Shown here piece by piece: positions 8,868 to 19,026 of a DNA stretch of 64,000 nucleotides. Position 1 is the stretch's first letter. Every line of letters starts with the position of its first letter. The DNA is from Sphingomonas telluris (lineage in GTDB: Bacteria > Pseudomonadota > Alphaproteobacteria > Sphingomonadales > Sphingomonadaceae). The stretch is taken from assembly GCF_022568775.1 (NCBI RefSeq), contig NZ_JAKZHW010000001.1, forward strand, positions 1,550,001 through 1,614,000. Direction: 5' to 3'. The notes under the pieces were generated by a model. It did not search any database. It was not told the DNA's origin and was given only the letters and a program-made list of their open reading frames with translations. Position numbers and translations under genes: made by a program.

Positions 8868-9862
8868 CAGCCCTGGATCAGCCGTGCAGCATCGATGGCA
8901 TGATAGGTGAGCACGCCGCTGGCACCCGCGCGCTTGAAGGCCATCAGCGTCTCCAGGATCAGCGCGTTGCGGTCGCCCGCGCCGGCCGCTGCCGACGCTT
9001 CGATCATCGCATACTCGCCGCTCACCTGGTAGGCGAAGGTCGGGACGCCGAACGCGTCCTTCACCCGTGCGACGACGTCGAGATAGGGCAGGCCCGGCTT
9101 CACCATCACGAAGTCAGCACCCTCGGCGAGATCGAGTTCGACCTCCCGCAGCGCCTCCTCGATGTTCGCCGGATCCATCTGGTAGCCGCGCTTGTCGCCT
9201 TTCAGCCGGCCGAGGGAGCCCACCGCCTCGCGGAACGGTCCGTAGAAGGCCGACGCATATTTCGCGGCATAGGCCATGATCGCGACGTTCTGGTGCCCGC
9301 CGTCCTCGAGCGCCGAGCGGATCGCTGCCACGCGGCCGTCCATCATGTCGGAGGGCGCAATGATGTCTGCGCCCGCCTCCGCCTGAACGACTGCCTGCTC
9401 GACCAGGATCGCGACCGTGTCGTCGTTGATGACCCAACCCGCCCCGTCGACCATGCCGTCATGGCCGTGCGACGTGTACGGATCGAGCGCGACGTCGGTC
9501 AGCACACCGATGTCCGGCACCGCGTCCTTGATCGCCTTCGTCGCACGGCAGATCAGATTGTCCTTGTTCAGCGCCTCACGCGCATCGTCGGTGCGAAGCT
9601 CGTTGGGCGTATTCGGGAACAGCGCGATGCACGGGATGCCGAGCGACGCCGCCTCCTTTGCCTTGGCCGCGATACGGTCCACGCTCCAGCGGCTCGCGCC
9701 CGGTAGCGAGCCGATAGGCTCCTCCGCACCGCTGCCCTCGCAAATGAAGAGAGGCAGGATGAAATCGCTGGGGTGAAGCCGGTTCTCGGCAAGCATCGAA
9801 CGCATCCAGGCGCTCGACCGGCCGCGGCGCATGCGCAGGGCGGGATAAGGGGCTGTCGTCAT
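8867..9862 (-). CDS. hemB: Delta-aminolevulinic acid dehydratase (porphobilinogen synthase)
   Basis: HemB condenses two 5-aminolevulinate molecules to porphobilinogen for haem synthesis. The 331-residue product has the two active-site lysines (AYAAKYASAFYGPFR and FVMVKPGLPYLD). The region that binds catalytic zinc in the E. coli enzyme (Cys-rich) reads DVALDPYTSHGHDG here, with Ala/Asp in place of Cys, marking the Mg-type enzyme common in Alphaproteobacteria. ATG at 9862 gives the family length; longer in-frame readings upstream run antisense through the lipid-kinase gene and are rejected. It is first in the hemB-decarboxylase-GNAT operon. Confidence 0.96.
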   Translation of the reverse strand: MTTAPYPALRMRRGRSSAWMRSMLAENRLHPSDFILPLFICEGSGAEEPIGSLPGASRWSVDRIAAKAKEAASLGIPCIALFPNTPNELRTDDAREALNKDNLICRATKAIKDAVPDIGVLTDVALDPYTSHGHDGMVDGAGWVINDDTVAILVEQAVVQAEAGADIIAPSDMMDGRVAAIRSALEDGGHQNVAIMAYAAKYASAFYGPFREAVGSLGRLKGDKRGYQMDPANIEEALREVELDLAEGADFVMVKPGLPYLDVVARVKDAFGVPTFAYQVSGEYAMIEASAAAGAGDRNALILETLMAFKRAGASGVLTYHAIDAARLIQG

Positions 9863-9925
9863 TGGCCGCGCAGATAGACTGGGACGCCCTTGGAAAGAAA
9901 GGGCGCGCCGAACATTGACCGGCGG

Positions 9926-10819
9926 ATGCCCGCAGCACTTCCGAAACAGGCGATCCTCGTGGTCAATGCGGGCAGCCGCCGCGGTGCGGACCTGTTCGAC
10001 GAAGCTCGGGACAAGCTGACCGCCGCCGGAATCGAGCTCATCGATGCGAAGAAGTGCAAGACCGCGGACAGCATGGAGCGCGCGGTCAAGCAGGCGATCA
10101 AGCGTGCGCCGATGGTGATCGTTGGCGGCGGCGACGGTTCTTTGTCGTCGATGATCGACTATTTCATCGGCACGGACACGGTCTTCGCCTTCCTGCCGCT
10201 GGGAACGGCGAACAGCTTCGCGCGGACGATCGGGATGCCTCTGGACCTCGACGGCGCGGTGCAGGCGATTGCCACGGCCGAGCCGCGCAAGATCGACCTC
10301 GGCTGCATCAACGGCGACTATTTCCTGAATGCGGCGGCCATGGGCCTCGCGCCAAAGGTCGCCGAGACCGTGCCGCATGGGCTGAAGCGCCGCCTCGGGC
10401 GCCTCGGCTATCTGGTCTGGGCGGGCTGGTCCGCCGCGAACTTCAATGCCTTCCGCGTGAAGCTGGAGGGCAGCCGACGGACCCGGCGGATGTGGGCCAC
10501 CGAAGTGCGCATCGCCAACGGGCGCTATCATGGGGGGCTGGAGCTGATCGAAAGTGCCGACATCAAGAGCGGCGAGATTGTCGTTCAGGTCGTGGCCGGA
10601 CGGAGCCTTGTGAAGCTCGGCTGGAGCTATCTCGCGGCGGCGGTGAAGCTGCGATCGCGCCACCAGACGGTGCGCGAATTCGTCGGAAGCCAATTCCGGC
10701 TAAGCACCAAGCCGCGGCTCAGAGTGTCGATCGACGGCGAGATCGGCGCCGAGACCCCGCTGGACATCAGCGCGGTCGCCGACGCCGTGACGGTCGCCGT
10801 GCCTAGCCTGCCGGGTTGA
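9926..10819 (+). CDS. YegS/DAGK-family lipid kinase
   Basis: The 297-residue protein has the diacylglycerol-kinase catalytic fold: nucleotide-binding GGGDGSLSSM, substrate/phosphate loop PLGTANSFAR, and a C-terminal beta-rich domain ending RLRVSIDGEIGAETPLDIS. It probably phosphorylates a lipid (diacylglycerol, phosphatidylglycerol or sphingoid-type lipid) at the inner membrane. Sphingomonads contain sphingolipids, so a sphingosine-type substrate is conceivable but unproven. I chose ATG 9926; TTG at 9890 is an alternative. It is divergent from hemB, and its 3' end overlaps the convergent MATE gene by 17 bases. Confidence 0.88.
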   Translation: MPAALPKQAILVVNAGSRRGADLFDEARDKLTAAGIELIDAKKCKTADSMERAVKQAIKRAPMVIVGGGDGSLSSMIDYFIGTDTVFAFLPLGTANSFARTIGMPLDLDGAVQAIATAEPRKIDLGCINGDYFLNAAAMGLAPKVAETVPHGLKRRLGRLGYLVWAGWSAANFNAFRVKLEGSRRTRRMWATEVRIANGRYHGGLELIESADIKSGEIVVQVVAGRSLVKLGWSYLAAAVKLRSRHQTVREFVGSQFRLSTKPRLRVSIDGEIGAETPLDISAVADAVTVAVPSLPG

Positions 10820-12263
10820 GCGCTCCGCCTGGCTCCCGCGTCGCTTGCGCCTCCTCGACGCATTCTTCTTCGCTCGGGCGCTGGTCGATCTGCATCCGCG
10901 CCTTCCGCCAGCCGCCGTGCATGTAAAAGGCGAAGGCGAGCGCCAAATTGACGAAGGAGCTTGCGGGGAAGCTCAGCCAGATCGCGTCGGCGTTAAGGCT
11001 GGGATAGCTCGCGAAGATGAAGCCGAAGCGGACGGGCACCAACCCGACGCAGAGGATCAGCAACGGGCCCCAGACCGATCCGTTCGCCCGCACCGTGCCG
11101 AACAGGACCATGGTCATTCCGAACAGCAGGAAGTTCCAGGTCGCGAGCAGATGGATGTGCCGCGCAATCGGCAGCGCCGGGCTGTCGCTGCCCATGAACA
11201 GCGCCAGCACCGACCGGTCGGAGACGGTCAGGAGGACGATCAGCACGCCGGTGATGAGCAAGGTGTAGATGATGCCCGACCGGGTGATCGGATTGACGCG
11301 TTCCCAGCGTCCGGCGCCGATGTTCTGCGCCGCCATGGCGCTGACCGCCGCGCCGAGCGCCATCGCGGGCATCTGCACATAGGTCCACAGCTGCATCGCG
11401 ACGCCGAAGGCCGCCGCCGTGTCCACGCCCTCGCGGTTGACGATGCCGACCAGCGCGAGAGCGGACATGGAGATGACGATCATCTGGATGCCCATCGGCA
11501 GTCCCTTGGCGACAATCGTCTTCAGGATCGCTCCGCTCGGCAGCAAATAGCGAAGCTCGCTTCCGCGCAGCCTGAGCGGCAGGTCGCGGACGTACATGAA
11601 GACGAGCAGGCCGATCAGCGCGGTGTAGTTGGCGATGAGCGTTGCCGTCGCCGAGCCTGCGATGCCCAGCTTCGGCGCAGGACCGAGGCCGAGAATGAAG
11701 ACCGGGTTCAGACCGCTGTCGAGAATGACCGCGACCATCATGAACCAGAGCGGCGTCAGGCTGTCGCCCGCTCCGCGCAGCGCCATCATCAGCAAGGTGA
11801 GCAGCAGAAGCGCCGGCATGGCGAGGAAGATGACCCGCAGATAGTCGAGCGCGAGCGGCGCTGCGTCTCCAGGCGTGCCCAGCGCATGCAGGATCGCGGG
11901 CGACAGGTACCAGCCCGCGACCGCGATCAGGATCGTGACGATCCCGAACGCACCGGCGGCCGTGCCGAAGATCTTGCGTGCCTCGTCGACGTCCTTCCGG
12001 CCCCAATACTGGCCGATGAGGATGGTCGAGGCCATTCCGAAGCCGAAGACGAACGCCGTCAGCAGGAACATGACCATGTTGGCGTTGGACGTGGCGGCAA
12101 GTGCGTGCTCGCCGAGGAAACGGCCGACCCAGATGGCGTTGACCGTGCCGTTCAGCGACTGGAGGATGGACGACGCCAGCGTCGGCAGCGCGAACTTCAG
12201 CAGCGTCGGACCGATGCTGCCCTGCGTCAGGTCGCCGCGTCGAGCGGTGGACGCATCCGCCAT
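10803..12263 (-). CDS. MATE-family efflux transporter
   Basis: The 486-residue protein has about 12 hydrophobic helices in two similar halves, as in MATE (NorM/DinF) cation-coupled multidrug exporters. Recognisable pieces are TLLKFALPTLASSILQSLNG and NAIWVGRFLGEHALAA in helix 1-2, and their counterparts KGLPMGIQMIVISMSALALV and AVSAMAAQNIGAGRWERV in the second half. The C-terminus is a charged cytoplasmic tail rich in Glu. AGGAG lies before the ATG. It follows valS by 12 bases and may share its transcript. Confidence 0.93.
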   Translation of the reverse strand: MADASTARRGDLTQGSIGPTLLKFALPTLASSILQSLNGTVNAIWVGRFLGEHALAATSNANMVMFLLTAFVFGFGMASTILIGQYWGRKDVDEARKIFGTAAGAFGIVTILIAVAGWYLSPAILHALGTPGDAAPLALDYLRVIFLAMPALLLLTLLMMALRGAGDSLTPLWFMMVAVILDSGLNPVFILGLGPAPKLGIAGSATATLIANYTALIGLLVFMYVRDLPLRLRGSELRYLLPSGAILKTIVAKGLPMGIQMIVISMSALALVGIVNREGVDTAAAFGVAMQLWTYVQMPAMALGAAVSAMAAQNIGAGRWERVNPITRSGIIYTLLITGVLIVLLTVSDRSVLALFMGSDSPALPIARHIHLLATWNFLLFGMTMVLFGTVRANGSVWGPLLILCVGLVPVRFGFIFASYPSLNADAIWLSFPASSFVNLALAFAFYMHGGWRKARMQIDQRPSEEECVEEAQATREPGGALNPAG

Positions 12264-12275
12264 GGTTGAACTCCT

Positions 12276-14942
12276 TTAGCCGAGCCTCTCCAACGCGGCG
12301 CGGTAGCGTTCGGCCTCAGCGGACTTCTCCGCATGGTCGGAGCGCGCCTTCTCCACCGCTTCAGGCTTCGCCCGCTCGGCAAACTGCGGGTTCGACAGGC
12401 GGCCAGCGAGGCTATCGCGTTCCTTTTCGGCGGCGGCTGCCGACTTCAGAAGTCGCGATCTCTCGGCTTCAACGTCGATCACTCCTTCAAGCGGAATCAC
12501 CAAAGTCGCACCGGGGGCTGGAATCCGAAGCGCGCTCCCCGAGGGAACCTCCTCGGAGGTATGAATATCGATCCTACCGACGCGCTCGAACATCGACTGC
12601 GCTGCGGGTAGACGCTTCCACAAACTCGACGAGATATCTTCCAAGTATGCCGGAAGACGCTGACCGGGCGCGATGCCGACCTCATTCTTCGCCGCGCGGA
12701 CTGCCATGATGGTCTCGATGACCCAGTGCATCTCGGCTTGAACGTCCACCACCTCGTTTCCGACGGTTCCGACGATAGGGTTGGCTTCGGCTTGAGGCTC
12801 CGGCCACTTCGCGACAATCAGGTCGTACGGGCGCTCATTCGCGTTCCACAGCTCTTCGGTGACGAAGGGCATGAACGGGTGGAGCATGACGAGGATCTGG
12901 TCGAACGCCCAAGCGGCGACGCGCTTCGTCTCCTCGTCGAACGCGCCCTTCACCAGCTCGACGTACCAGTCGCAGAAAGTGCCCCAGACGAAGTGGTAGA
13001 TGGCGTCGGCCATCTCGTCGAAGCGCAGTTCATCGAACGCGGTGTCGAGCTTCGCGAGCGTGTCGACCACCTCGCCGATGATCCAGCGGTTGACCGGAAG
13101 CTCGGCGGCCGGAGCGGCGATGCTGTCGCTGGCGCCGACGCCGTTCATCTGCAGGAAGCGCGCGGCATTCCACAGCTTGGTCGCGAAGTTGCGGTAGCCC
13201 TCGACGCGCTTCTCATCGAGCTTGATGTCGCGGCCCTGGCTTTCCATCGCGGCCAGCGTGAAGCGCAGCGCATCGGCGCCGTACTTGTCGACGATGCCCA
13301 GCGGATCGACCGTGTTGCCCTTCGACTTCGACATCTTCTGGCCCTTGGCGTCGCGGACCAGGCCGTGGAGGTAGAGCGTGCGCCACGGCACGTCGTTCAT
13401 GAACTCCAGGCCTTGCATCGCCATGCGGGCATCCCAGAAGAAGATGATGTCGAAGCCGGAGATGAGGACGTCGTTCGGGTAGTGCCGCTTGAGATCGTGC
13501 GTCTGCTCCGGCCAGCCCAGCGTCGCGAACGGCCACAGCGCTGAAGAGAACCAGGTGTCGAGCACGTCGGGATCGCGGCGTAGCGGCTGGTCGCCGGCCT
13601 GCGCCTTCGCTTCCTCCTCGCTCTCGGCCACGAAGACGCTGCCGTCGTCGGCGTACCACGCCGGAATGCGGTGGCCCCACCAGAGCTGGCGCGAGACACA
13701 CCAGGGCTGGATATTCTCAAGCCAGTTGAACCAGGTCTTGGACCAGGTTTCCGGCACGATCTTGATGTCGCCGGAGCGGGTGGCGTCGAGCACGCGTTCC
13801 GCCATCGGCTTCACGTCGACATACCATTGGTCTGTCAGCCATGGCTCGATCACCACACCCGAACGGTCGCCGTACGGGGTCGGGATCGCTCGATCCTCAA
13901 CCTTGGCCAGGAAGCCGCCAGCCATCAGCATGTCGAGCACTTGCTTGCGCGCTTCCTCGCGAGAGAGACCAAGCAGCTCTTGCGGGATGAGCCCGTCCTG
14001 GGTCTGGACGACATGGGCCGTCGCATCGAACATGTTGAGCATGTCGCGCGGAGCGAACCCGGCGCGCTTGCCGACCTCATAATCGTTGAAGTCGTGCCCC
14101 GGCGTGATCTTGACCGCGCCGGAACCGAGCTCCGGATCGGCGTGCTCATCGGCGATGATCGGGATCAGGCGCCCTGTGATGGGATGCTTGATATTCTTGC
14201 CGATCAGTTCCTTGTACCGCTCGTCGTCCGGATGAACCGCGACCGCCATATCGGCCAGCATCGTTTCGGGCCGCGTCGTCGCCACTTTGATATGGCTCGA
14301 CCCCGTCCCGGTGCGAGCGTCGTCAGCGAGCGGGTAGCGAAGAGTCCAGAACTGGCCCTGGACCTCGCGCGTCTCGACCTCGAGATCGCTGATCGCGGTC
14401 TGAAACTTGGGGTCCCAGTTCACGAGGCGCTTGTCGCGATAGATGCGGCCACGCTTGTAGAGCTCGACGAAGACCTTGATGACCGCCTTCGAGAAGCCCG
14501 GGTCCATCGTGAAGCGCTCGTGACTCCAGTCGCAGGACGCACCGAGGCGGCGGAGCTGGCGGGTGATCTGGCCGCCGCTTTCTTCCTTCCACTGCCAGAC
14601 CCGGCTGACGAATTCGTCCCGGCCGAGCTCGGCGCGCGCAATGCCCTCGGCGGCGAGATTCCGCTCGACCACCATCTGCGTGGCGATGCCGGCATGATCC
14701 ATGCCGACGACCCACAGCGCGTCCTTGCCGCGCATGCGCTCGCGCCGAGTCAGGACGTCCTGAAGCGTGTTGTCGAGCGCATGGCCGATATGCAGCGAGC
14801 CCGTGACGTTGGGCGGCGGCATGACGATCGTCCACGGCTCCTCATTCGGCCGGTCGGGCCGGAAGAGCCCCCTGGACTCCCAATGTTCGTACCAGCGCTG
14901 CTCGATCGCAGCAGGATCGAATGTCTTGGGAAGCTCGCTCAT
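12276..14942 (-). CDS. valS: Valyl-tRNA synthetase
   Basis: A complete 888-residue class Ia synthetase that charges tRNA-Val. HIGH is at residues 51-54 within [19 protein letters not shown], and KMSKS occurs in [17 protein letters not shown]. The CP1 editing domain is present (for example [21 protein letters not shown]), as are the tRNA anticodon-binding domain and the C-terminal coiled coil ([20 protein letters not shown] to the end). Length is slightly below the E. coli enzyme (951). No T-box or leader is visible upstream; the gene starts 40 bases after the S9 peptidase stop. Confidence 0.98.
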   Translation of the reverse strand: MSELPKTFDPAAIEQRWYEHWESRGLFRPDRPNEEPWTIVMPPPNVTGSLHIGHALDNTLQDVLTRRERMRGKDALWVVGMDHAGIATQMVVERNLAAEGIARAELGRDEFVSRVWQWKEESGGQITRQLRRLGASCDWSHERFTMDPGFSKAVIKVFVELYKRGRIYRDKRLVNWDPKFQTAISDLEVETREVQGQFWTLRYPLADDARTGTGSSHIKVATTRPETMLADMAVAVHPDDERYKELIGKNIKHPITGRLIPIIADEHADPELGSGAVKITPGHDFNDYEVGKRAGFAPRDMLNMFDATAHVVQTQDGLIPQELLGLSREEARKQVLDMLMAGGFLAKVEDRAIPTPYGDRSGVVIEPWLTDQWYVDVKPMAERVLDATRSGDIKIVPETWSKTWFNWLENIQPWCVSRQLWWGHRIPAWYADDGSVFVAESEEEAKAQAGDQPLRRDPDVLDTWFSSALWPFATLGWPEQTHDLKRHYPNDVLISGFDIIFFWDARMAMQGLEFMNDVPWRTLYLHGLVRDAKGQKMSKSKGNTVDPLGIVDKYGADALRFTLAAMESQGRDIKLDEKRVEGYRNFATKLWNAARFLQMNGVGASDSIAAPAAELPVNRWIIGEVVDTLAKLDTAFDELRFDEMADAIYHFVWGTFCDWYVELVKGAFDEETKRVAAWAFDQILVMLHPFMPFVTEELWNANERPYDLIVAKWPEPQAEANPIVGTVGNEVVDVQAEMHWVIETIMAVRAAKNEVGIAPGQRLPAYLEDISSSLWKRLPAAQSMFERVGRIDIHTSEEVPSGSALRIPAPGATLVIPLEGVIDVEAERSRLLKSAAAAEKERDSLAGRLSNPQFAERAKPEAVEKARSDHAEKSAEAERYRAALERLG

Positions 14943-14982
14943 GCGAGGCGGTTAGCCGCGCCCGCATGAGCGTTCAACCGCA

Positions 14983-17031
14983 CTACTGCGTGGATTTGCC
15001 GGTCCAGCGGTTCAGCCAGCCGAGCACCTCATCATACCATTGGATGGAATTCTTGGGCTTCAACACCCAATGGTTCTCGTCGGGGAAAACGAGCAGGCGC
15101 GACGGGACGTTGCGCCGCTGGAGCGCCGTGAAGGCCGCAAGCCCCTGCGTGTAGGGGATGCGGAAGTCGTTCTCGCTGGTGATGACGAGCTGCGGCGTCT
15201 TCCAGGCGGTCACGTAGTTCACCGGGTTCCACTTCTCGAACGCCGCCGGATCCTCGTAATAGGTCTTCCCCCCGTGCTCCCACTCGTCGAACCACAGCTC
15301 CTCGGTCTCGTAGGCCATGGCGCGGGCGTCGAAGACGCCGTCGTGCTGGACGATGCACTTGAACCGGTCGGGCCAGCGGCCTTCGATCCAGTTCATCATG
15401 TAGCCGCCGTAGGAGCCACCGAGCGCGCAGGCATTGTCGGCGTCGAGCTGGGCGTCACTTGCAGTCGCGTAGGCGAGGCCCTTCTGCAGGTCCTCGAGCG
15501 GCCAGCCGCCCCAATTGTTGTGGATCGCGTCGGTGAAGGCCTGGCCGTACCCGGTCGACCCGTGGAAATCGACGGCGACGACGCCGTAGCCGGGGCCTGA
15601 GAACACTCGCGGGTTCCAGCGGAAGGACCAGCTGTTGCTGAACGTGCCCTGCGGCCCCCCGTGAACGAGGAAGGCGATCGGCAGCTTGCCCGTCGCCGTC
15701 GTGGGCTTCAGCGTCCATCCCCACACCGTGTCGTTGTTGGCGCCCGTAAAGCTGAACTTCTTGAACGTGACCGGATCGAGCTCGGCCAGCAGCTCGCGGT
15801 TGGCGTTCGTGAGCTGCTTCGCCTTGCCGCGGCGATCGAGCAGATAGATGTCGTCAGGCGCCATGATGCTGTTCATCGTGGCGAGAATGCTGCCGTTCGG
15901 GAGAGCGCGGACGTTGCCGTAATGGCCGTCCTTGGTGAGGCGCGTGACCTTGCCGGTCGCGACGTCGACGCGGAACACCGGCTGCTCCAGCGTATCCTCG
16001 GCGGTGACGAGGATCGACTTGCCGTCGTGGGCCCATTCGATGGAACCGACGGAGCGGTCCCAGTTCTGCGTCAGCGCACGGGTCTGGCCCGTGGCGACGT
16101 CGCGGAGCTGCAGGACCTGCCGATCGGCTTCGTAGCCCGCCCGCGCCATCGCGAAGTAAGCGAGTGTCTTTCCGTCCGGCGAAACCACCGGAAGGTTGTC
16201 CGTGCCGTCGTTGGCGTCGGTGAGGTTCGTCGGCGGCGCACCGCCATCGGCGGGCGAGGAGAAGATGTCGAGGTTGGTCGAGGTCGCCTCGATTCGACCC
16301 GCCTCCCGAAGCGCGAAGTAGACGGTCTTGCCGTCGGGCGAGAAGCCGATCTCCTCGCCGCCCCCCATCGGCTTGGACGGCGTGTCGCCTTCGAGATTGC
16401 CAGTCAGCCTAACGCCGCCGCCCGTCAGCTTTCCGCCTTCGATCGGGAAGGCATAAATGCGCGACTTGGTGCCCGGCTCTGCCCAGCTATCCCAGTGGCG
16501 CACGAACAGCTTGTCGTAGGTGCGGCCGCTGCCCGCGGGCTTGGCGGGGAAGGTCGTCGCGGCGCAGGCGAGGTCGGGGCAATCCTTCTGGTCGGCCCAG
16601 ACGATGACGCGGTCGCCGGTTGGCGCGAGCTTGAAGCCCGAAACGTCGCCGCCGAAGTCGCTGATCTGCTGCGCGGCACCGCCGACCGGCATGCGGAAGA
16701 GCTGGTCGCGGTCGCCGGCCTTCATCAGGAAGTAGAGCGCCCCGTCCTTGCCGAACACCGCGTCATGGCCCTTTTCCGCGCCCGTCACGAGCTGCGGCGC
16801 GGCACCCGCCTTCGTCAGGTCGAGCAGGTAAAGACCGTTGTTGCGCTTGTTCGCGTCGAAGTCCGTGTCGGAGATGGTGAACACTGCCCACTTGCCGTCG
16901 GGCGAGACTTCCGGCGCGCCGACGCGATGCATCGACTGCATGTCGGTGGCGGTCATCGGCCGGGCAGGTGCGGGCGAAGCGAAGGTGAAGGCGGCGGCTG
17001 AAGCGGCCGCAAGCAGCGATGATTTGATCAT
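14983..17031 (-). CDS. S9-family prolyl oligopeptidase/dipeptidyl aminopeptidase, secreted
   Basis: The 682-residue protein starts with a Sec signal peptide (MIKSSLLAAASAAAFTFASPAPA). An N-terminal beta-propeller (WD40-like PD40 repeats such as SPDGKWAVFTISD, SPDGKTVYFALRE, SPDGKTLAYFAMA) precedes a C-terminal alpha/beta-hydrolase. The catalytic Ser is in GGSYGGYMMN, Asp in TSENDFRIPYTQG and His in PDENHWVL. Such periplasmic peptidases trim peptides from the N-terminus. The WGWTLKPTT...LPIAFLVHGGPQG junction is typical of S9C-type enzymes. It lies upstream of valS on the same strand. Confidence 0.93.
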   Translation of the reverse strand: MIKSSLLAAASAAAFTFASPAPARPMTATDMQSMHRVGAPEVSPDGKWAVFTISDTDFDANKRNNGLYLLDLTKAGAAPQLVTGAEKGHDAVFGKDGALYFLMKAGDRDQLFRMPVGGAAQQISDFGGDVSGFKLAPTGDRVIVWADQKDCPDLACAATTFPAKPAGSGRTYDKLFVRHWDSWAEPGTKSRIYAFPIEGGKLTGGGVRLTGNLEGDTPSKPMGGGEEIGFSPDGKTVYFALREAGRIEATSTNLDIFSSPADGGAPPTNLTDANDGTDNLPVVSPDGKTLAYFAMARAGYEADRQVLQLRDVATGQTRALTQNWDRSVGSIEWAHDGKSILVTAEDTLEQPVFRVDVATGKVTRLTKDGHYGNVRALPNGSILATMNSIMAPDDIYLLDRRGKAKQLTNANRELLAELDPVTFKKFSFTGANNDTVWGWTLKPTTATGKLPIAFLVHGGPQGTFSNSWSFRWNPRVFSGPGYGVVAVDFHGSTGYGQAFTDAIHNNWGGWPLEDLQKGLAYATASDAQLDADNACALGGSYGGYMMNWIEGRWPDRFKCIVQHDGVFDARAMAYETEELWFDEWEHGGKTYYEDPAAFEKWNPVNYVTAWKTPQLVITSENDFRIPYTQGLAAFTALQRRNVPSRLLVFPDENHWVLKPKNSIQWYDEVLGWLNRWTGKSTQ

Positions 17032-17071
17032 GCCGGAGGCGTAGCAAAGCCTCCGCGCGGCGCAAGCAGCC

Positions 17072-17482
17072 TTAGAGCGGGCGTCCCGTGATCCGCGAAA
17101 TCTCGCGCTTTACATGCTCGTCGACCAGGCCGGGAAGATGGTCGTCGAGCCACTGCTTCAGCATCGGCCGAAGCATCTCGCGGACCATGTCCTCCAGCGG
17201 GTTGGCTTGGGGCATGGCAGGAACGCTCGCGGCGACGGTGCTCAACTGCTCCAGCGCGCTGCGGCTGGCGTGCGTGGTGGTTTCGTTTAGCAGCGGCGGC
17301 CCGAGGTTCGCGGGCGGCGCGAGAGTCTCTTCGAGCTCGAGCACGTCCTCTTCGTCGTCCTCGGCCAGGTCCTGCGCCTGCTGCACCGGTTCCGGCGGGC
17401 GCATGCCCTTGTCTTCGGCGATCACCTTTTTGATCGACGCGAGGATCTCTTCCATCGAGGGCTCACGGCCGGTTGCCTGCAT
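17072..17482 (-). CDS. popZ: PopZ-like polar organising protein (DUF2497)
   Basis: The 136-residue protein has the three-part PopZ layout. An N-terminal conserved helix (EPSMEEILASIKKVIAED) is followed by an acidic, Pro-rich disordered spacer (AEDDEEDVLELEETLAPP). The C-terminal oligomerisation region is LEDMVREMLRPMLKQWLDDH followed by LPGLVDEHVKREISRI. In Caulobacter PopZ forms a polar matrix that anchors the ParB-parS centromere; a polar role here follows by homology. It sits between the TolC-type channel and the S9 peptidase on the same strand. Confidence 0.9.
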   Translation of the reverse strand: MQATGREPSMEEILASIKKVIAEDKGMRPPEPVQQAQDLAEDDEEDVLELEETLAPPANLGPPLLNETTTHASRSALEQLSTVAASVPAMPQANPLEDMVREMLRPMLKQWLDDHLPGLVDEHVKREISRITGRPL

Positions 17483-17497
17483 GAGCGGGGATATGGG

Positions 17498-19006
17498 CTA
17501 TTGCTGCGGCTGAGTCACGCTCGGCGTCGCAGCCGTTCCAGCGGCCGGAGGCGTGGTGATCGTCTGCTGCGGGATCAGGTCCGGAGTGACGATCGGCGTC
17601 GCCGGCATCTCCGCCGGGTCGACCGTACGCGTAGCGACCGGCACATATTTCGGGTCCCGCGACCAATCGTTCCAATTGTTCGCGGTGCGTCGATAATTGC
17701 CGAGCGGATCGTAGAGCGGTCCACCATCGAGGCCGAGGTCCTGCGCTTCCGCCTGCCCCATGGCGTTGAGGAGCTGGAAGCCGGCGACATACGCATCGCG
17801 CCGTGCGGTCACGAGCAGCACTTGCGAGTTCAACAGTTCTTGCTCGGCGTCGAGGACGTCGAGAACGGTGCGGGTGCCGACGCTCTGTTCGGCACGGACG
17901 CCCTCGAGAGCGAGCTCGTTGGCGGAGACGGCGACCGTCTGGGACTGGATGGCCTTCAGCGACGCCTGATAGTTGGCGAAGGCGGCACGCGTCTGGGCGA
18001 CAACGGCGCGCTCGGTGCCGATGACCTGCTCTAGCGATTGGCCCTGCAGCGCTTCGGCCTGGCGGATCCGGGCAGCGGGGAGCCCGCCCTGGAAAACCGG
18101 GATGCTGGCGCTGAGGCCCGCGGTCGTCTGGCTGCCTGTGCTCGGCTGATTGCCGATCGTGCCGGAAAGCTCATTGACGTAGGTGCCGCTGAGCACGCCG
18201 GAGAGCGTGGGCAGGCGGGTGCCTTCGGCAACGCGGACGTCATAGCCCGACGCGATCGCCTGCCGCTGAACCGAGAGCAGATCCGGGTTGTTCGAAAGCG
18301 CGATGCGGACGGCCTCGTCCTCGGTCGTCGGCAGCGGCGGGAGCGGTGGAGGCGGAGCGAGTTGGCCCGGCGCATGGCCGATGACCTGGCGATAGACGGC
18401 TTCGCTCGCCGTCTGCTGGCCCTGCGCGATCACGAGGCGCGACTTGCCGAGCTGGAGGCGGGCTTCCGACTGCGCGACGTCGGTGCGCGTCAGGTCGCCG
18501 ATCTGGAAGCGGTCCTGCGTCGCCTGCAGGTTGGTGGTCAGGACGCGCACGTTGTTCGAGTTGAGCTCGACCACCGCGCGGTCGCGGATCACGTCCATGT
18601 AGGCGGCGACCGCCTGCGTGAAGACGTCGCCTTCAACCGCGCGGAGCGTCGCCCTGCCCGCCTCGACGCGCGTTTCCGCGGCCCTCACTGAATTCTTGAC
18701 CCGGCCGCCGGTGTAGAGCGGGAGGCTGAGGTCCGCGCCCGCTGAAAAGGTCGTCCCCCCACCGGTTTCCAGGATGCCGCTGCGCGAAAGGTCGCGGTTG
18801 ATGCCGGCGGTGGCGCTGACCTGCGGACGGCCCGCCGCCTTGGCGATGGCGACGTTGGCGTCGGTCGCGCGAAGATTCTCGCGCTGTCCGGTGAGCGTCG
18901 GGTTGGTACGATAGGCCGAGACCAAGGCCTCGCGCAGCGTATCGGCCGACGCCGTCCCCGCGAGCAGGGACGCAGCGACCGTTGCAGTGACGAAGTTACG
19001 GATCAC
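17498..19006 (-). CDS. TolC-family outer membrane channel
   Basis: The product is about 502 residues with signal peptide MIRNFVTATVAASLLAGTASA and two OEP repeats starting TLREALVSAYRTNPTLTGQR and EDEAVRIALSNNPDLLSVQR. A trimeric outer-membrane/periplasmic tunnel for type I secretion or drug efflux is expected. The C-terminus is Pro/Thr-rich and unlike TolC. I chose GTG 19006 because it starts the signal peptide and has TTGGAG upstream; a TTG at 19030 that overlaps the methyltransferase stop is the alternative. It is co-directional with pcm upstream and popZ downstream. Confidence 0.9.
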   Translation of the reverse strand: MIRNFVTATVAASLLAGTASADTLREALVSAYRTNPTLTGQRENLRATDANVAIAKAAGRPQVSATAGINRDLSRSGILETGGGTTFSAGADLSLPLYTGGRVKNSVRAAETRVEAGRATLRAVEGDVFTQAVAAYMDVIRDRAVVELNSNNVRVLTTNLQATQDRFQIGDLTRTDVAQSEARLQLGKSRLVIAQGQQTASEAVYRQVIGHAPGQLAPPPPLPPLPTTEDEAVRIALSNNPDLLSVQRQAIASGYDVRVAEGTRLPTLSGVLSGTYVNELSGTIGNQPSTGSQTTAGLSASIPVFQGGLPAARIRQAEALQGQSLEQVIGTERAVVAQTRAAFANYQASLKAIQSQTVAVSANELALEGVRAEQSVGTRTVLDVLDAEQELLNSQVLLVTARRDAYVAGFQLLNAMGQAEAQDLGLDGGPLYDPLGNYRRTANNWNDWSRDPKYVPVATRTVDPAEMPATPIVTPDLIPQQTITTPPAAGTAATPSVTQPQQ

Positions 19007-19026
19007 GGCTGAGGAAACTCCAACGC

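Noticed and set aside
9863..10693. N-terminal extension of hemB through the lipid-kinase region
   Set aside because: The extension is antisense to the kinase and gives twice the usual HemB length.
10845..12269. A 474-codon open frame antisense to the MATE gene
   Set aside because: Extreme Arg/Gln/Asp content, no family features; mirror of transmembrane codons.
13671..14969. A long open frame antisense to valS
   Set aside because: No motifs; valS is certain and fills the region.
15661..17001. A 446-codon open frame antisense to the S9 peptidase
   Set aside because: Shadow of a well-supported gene.
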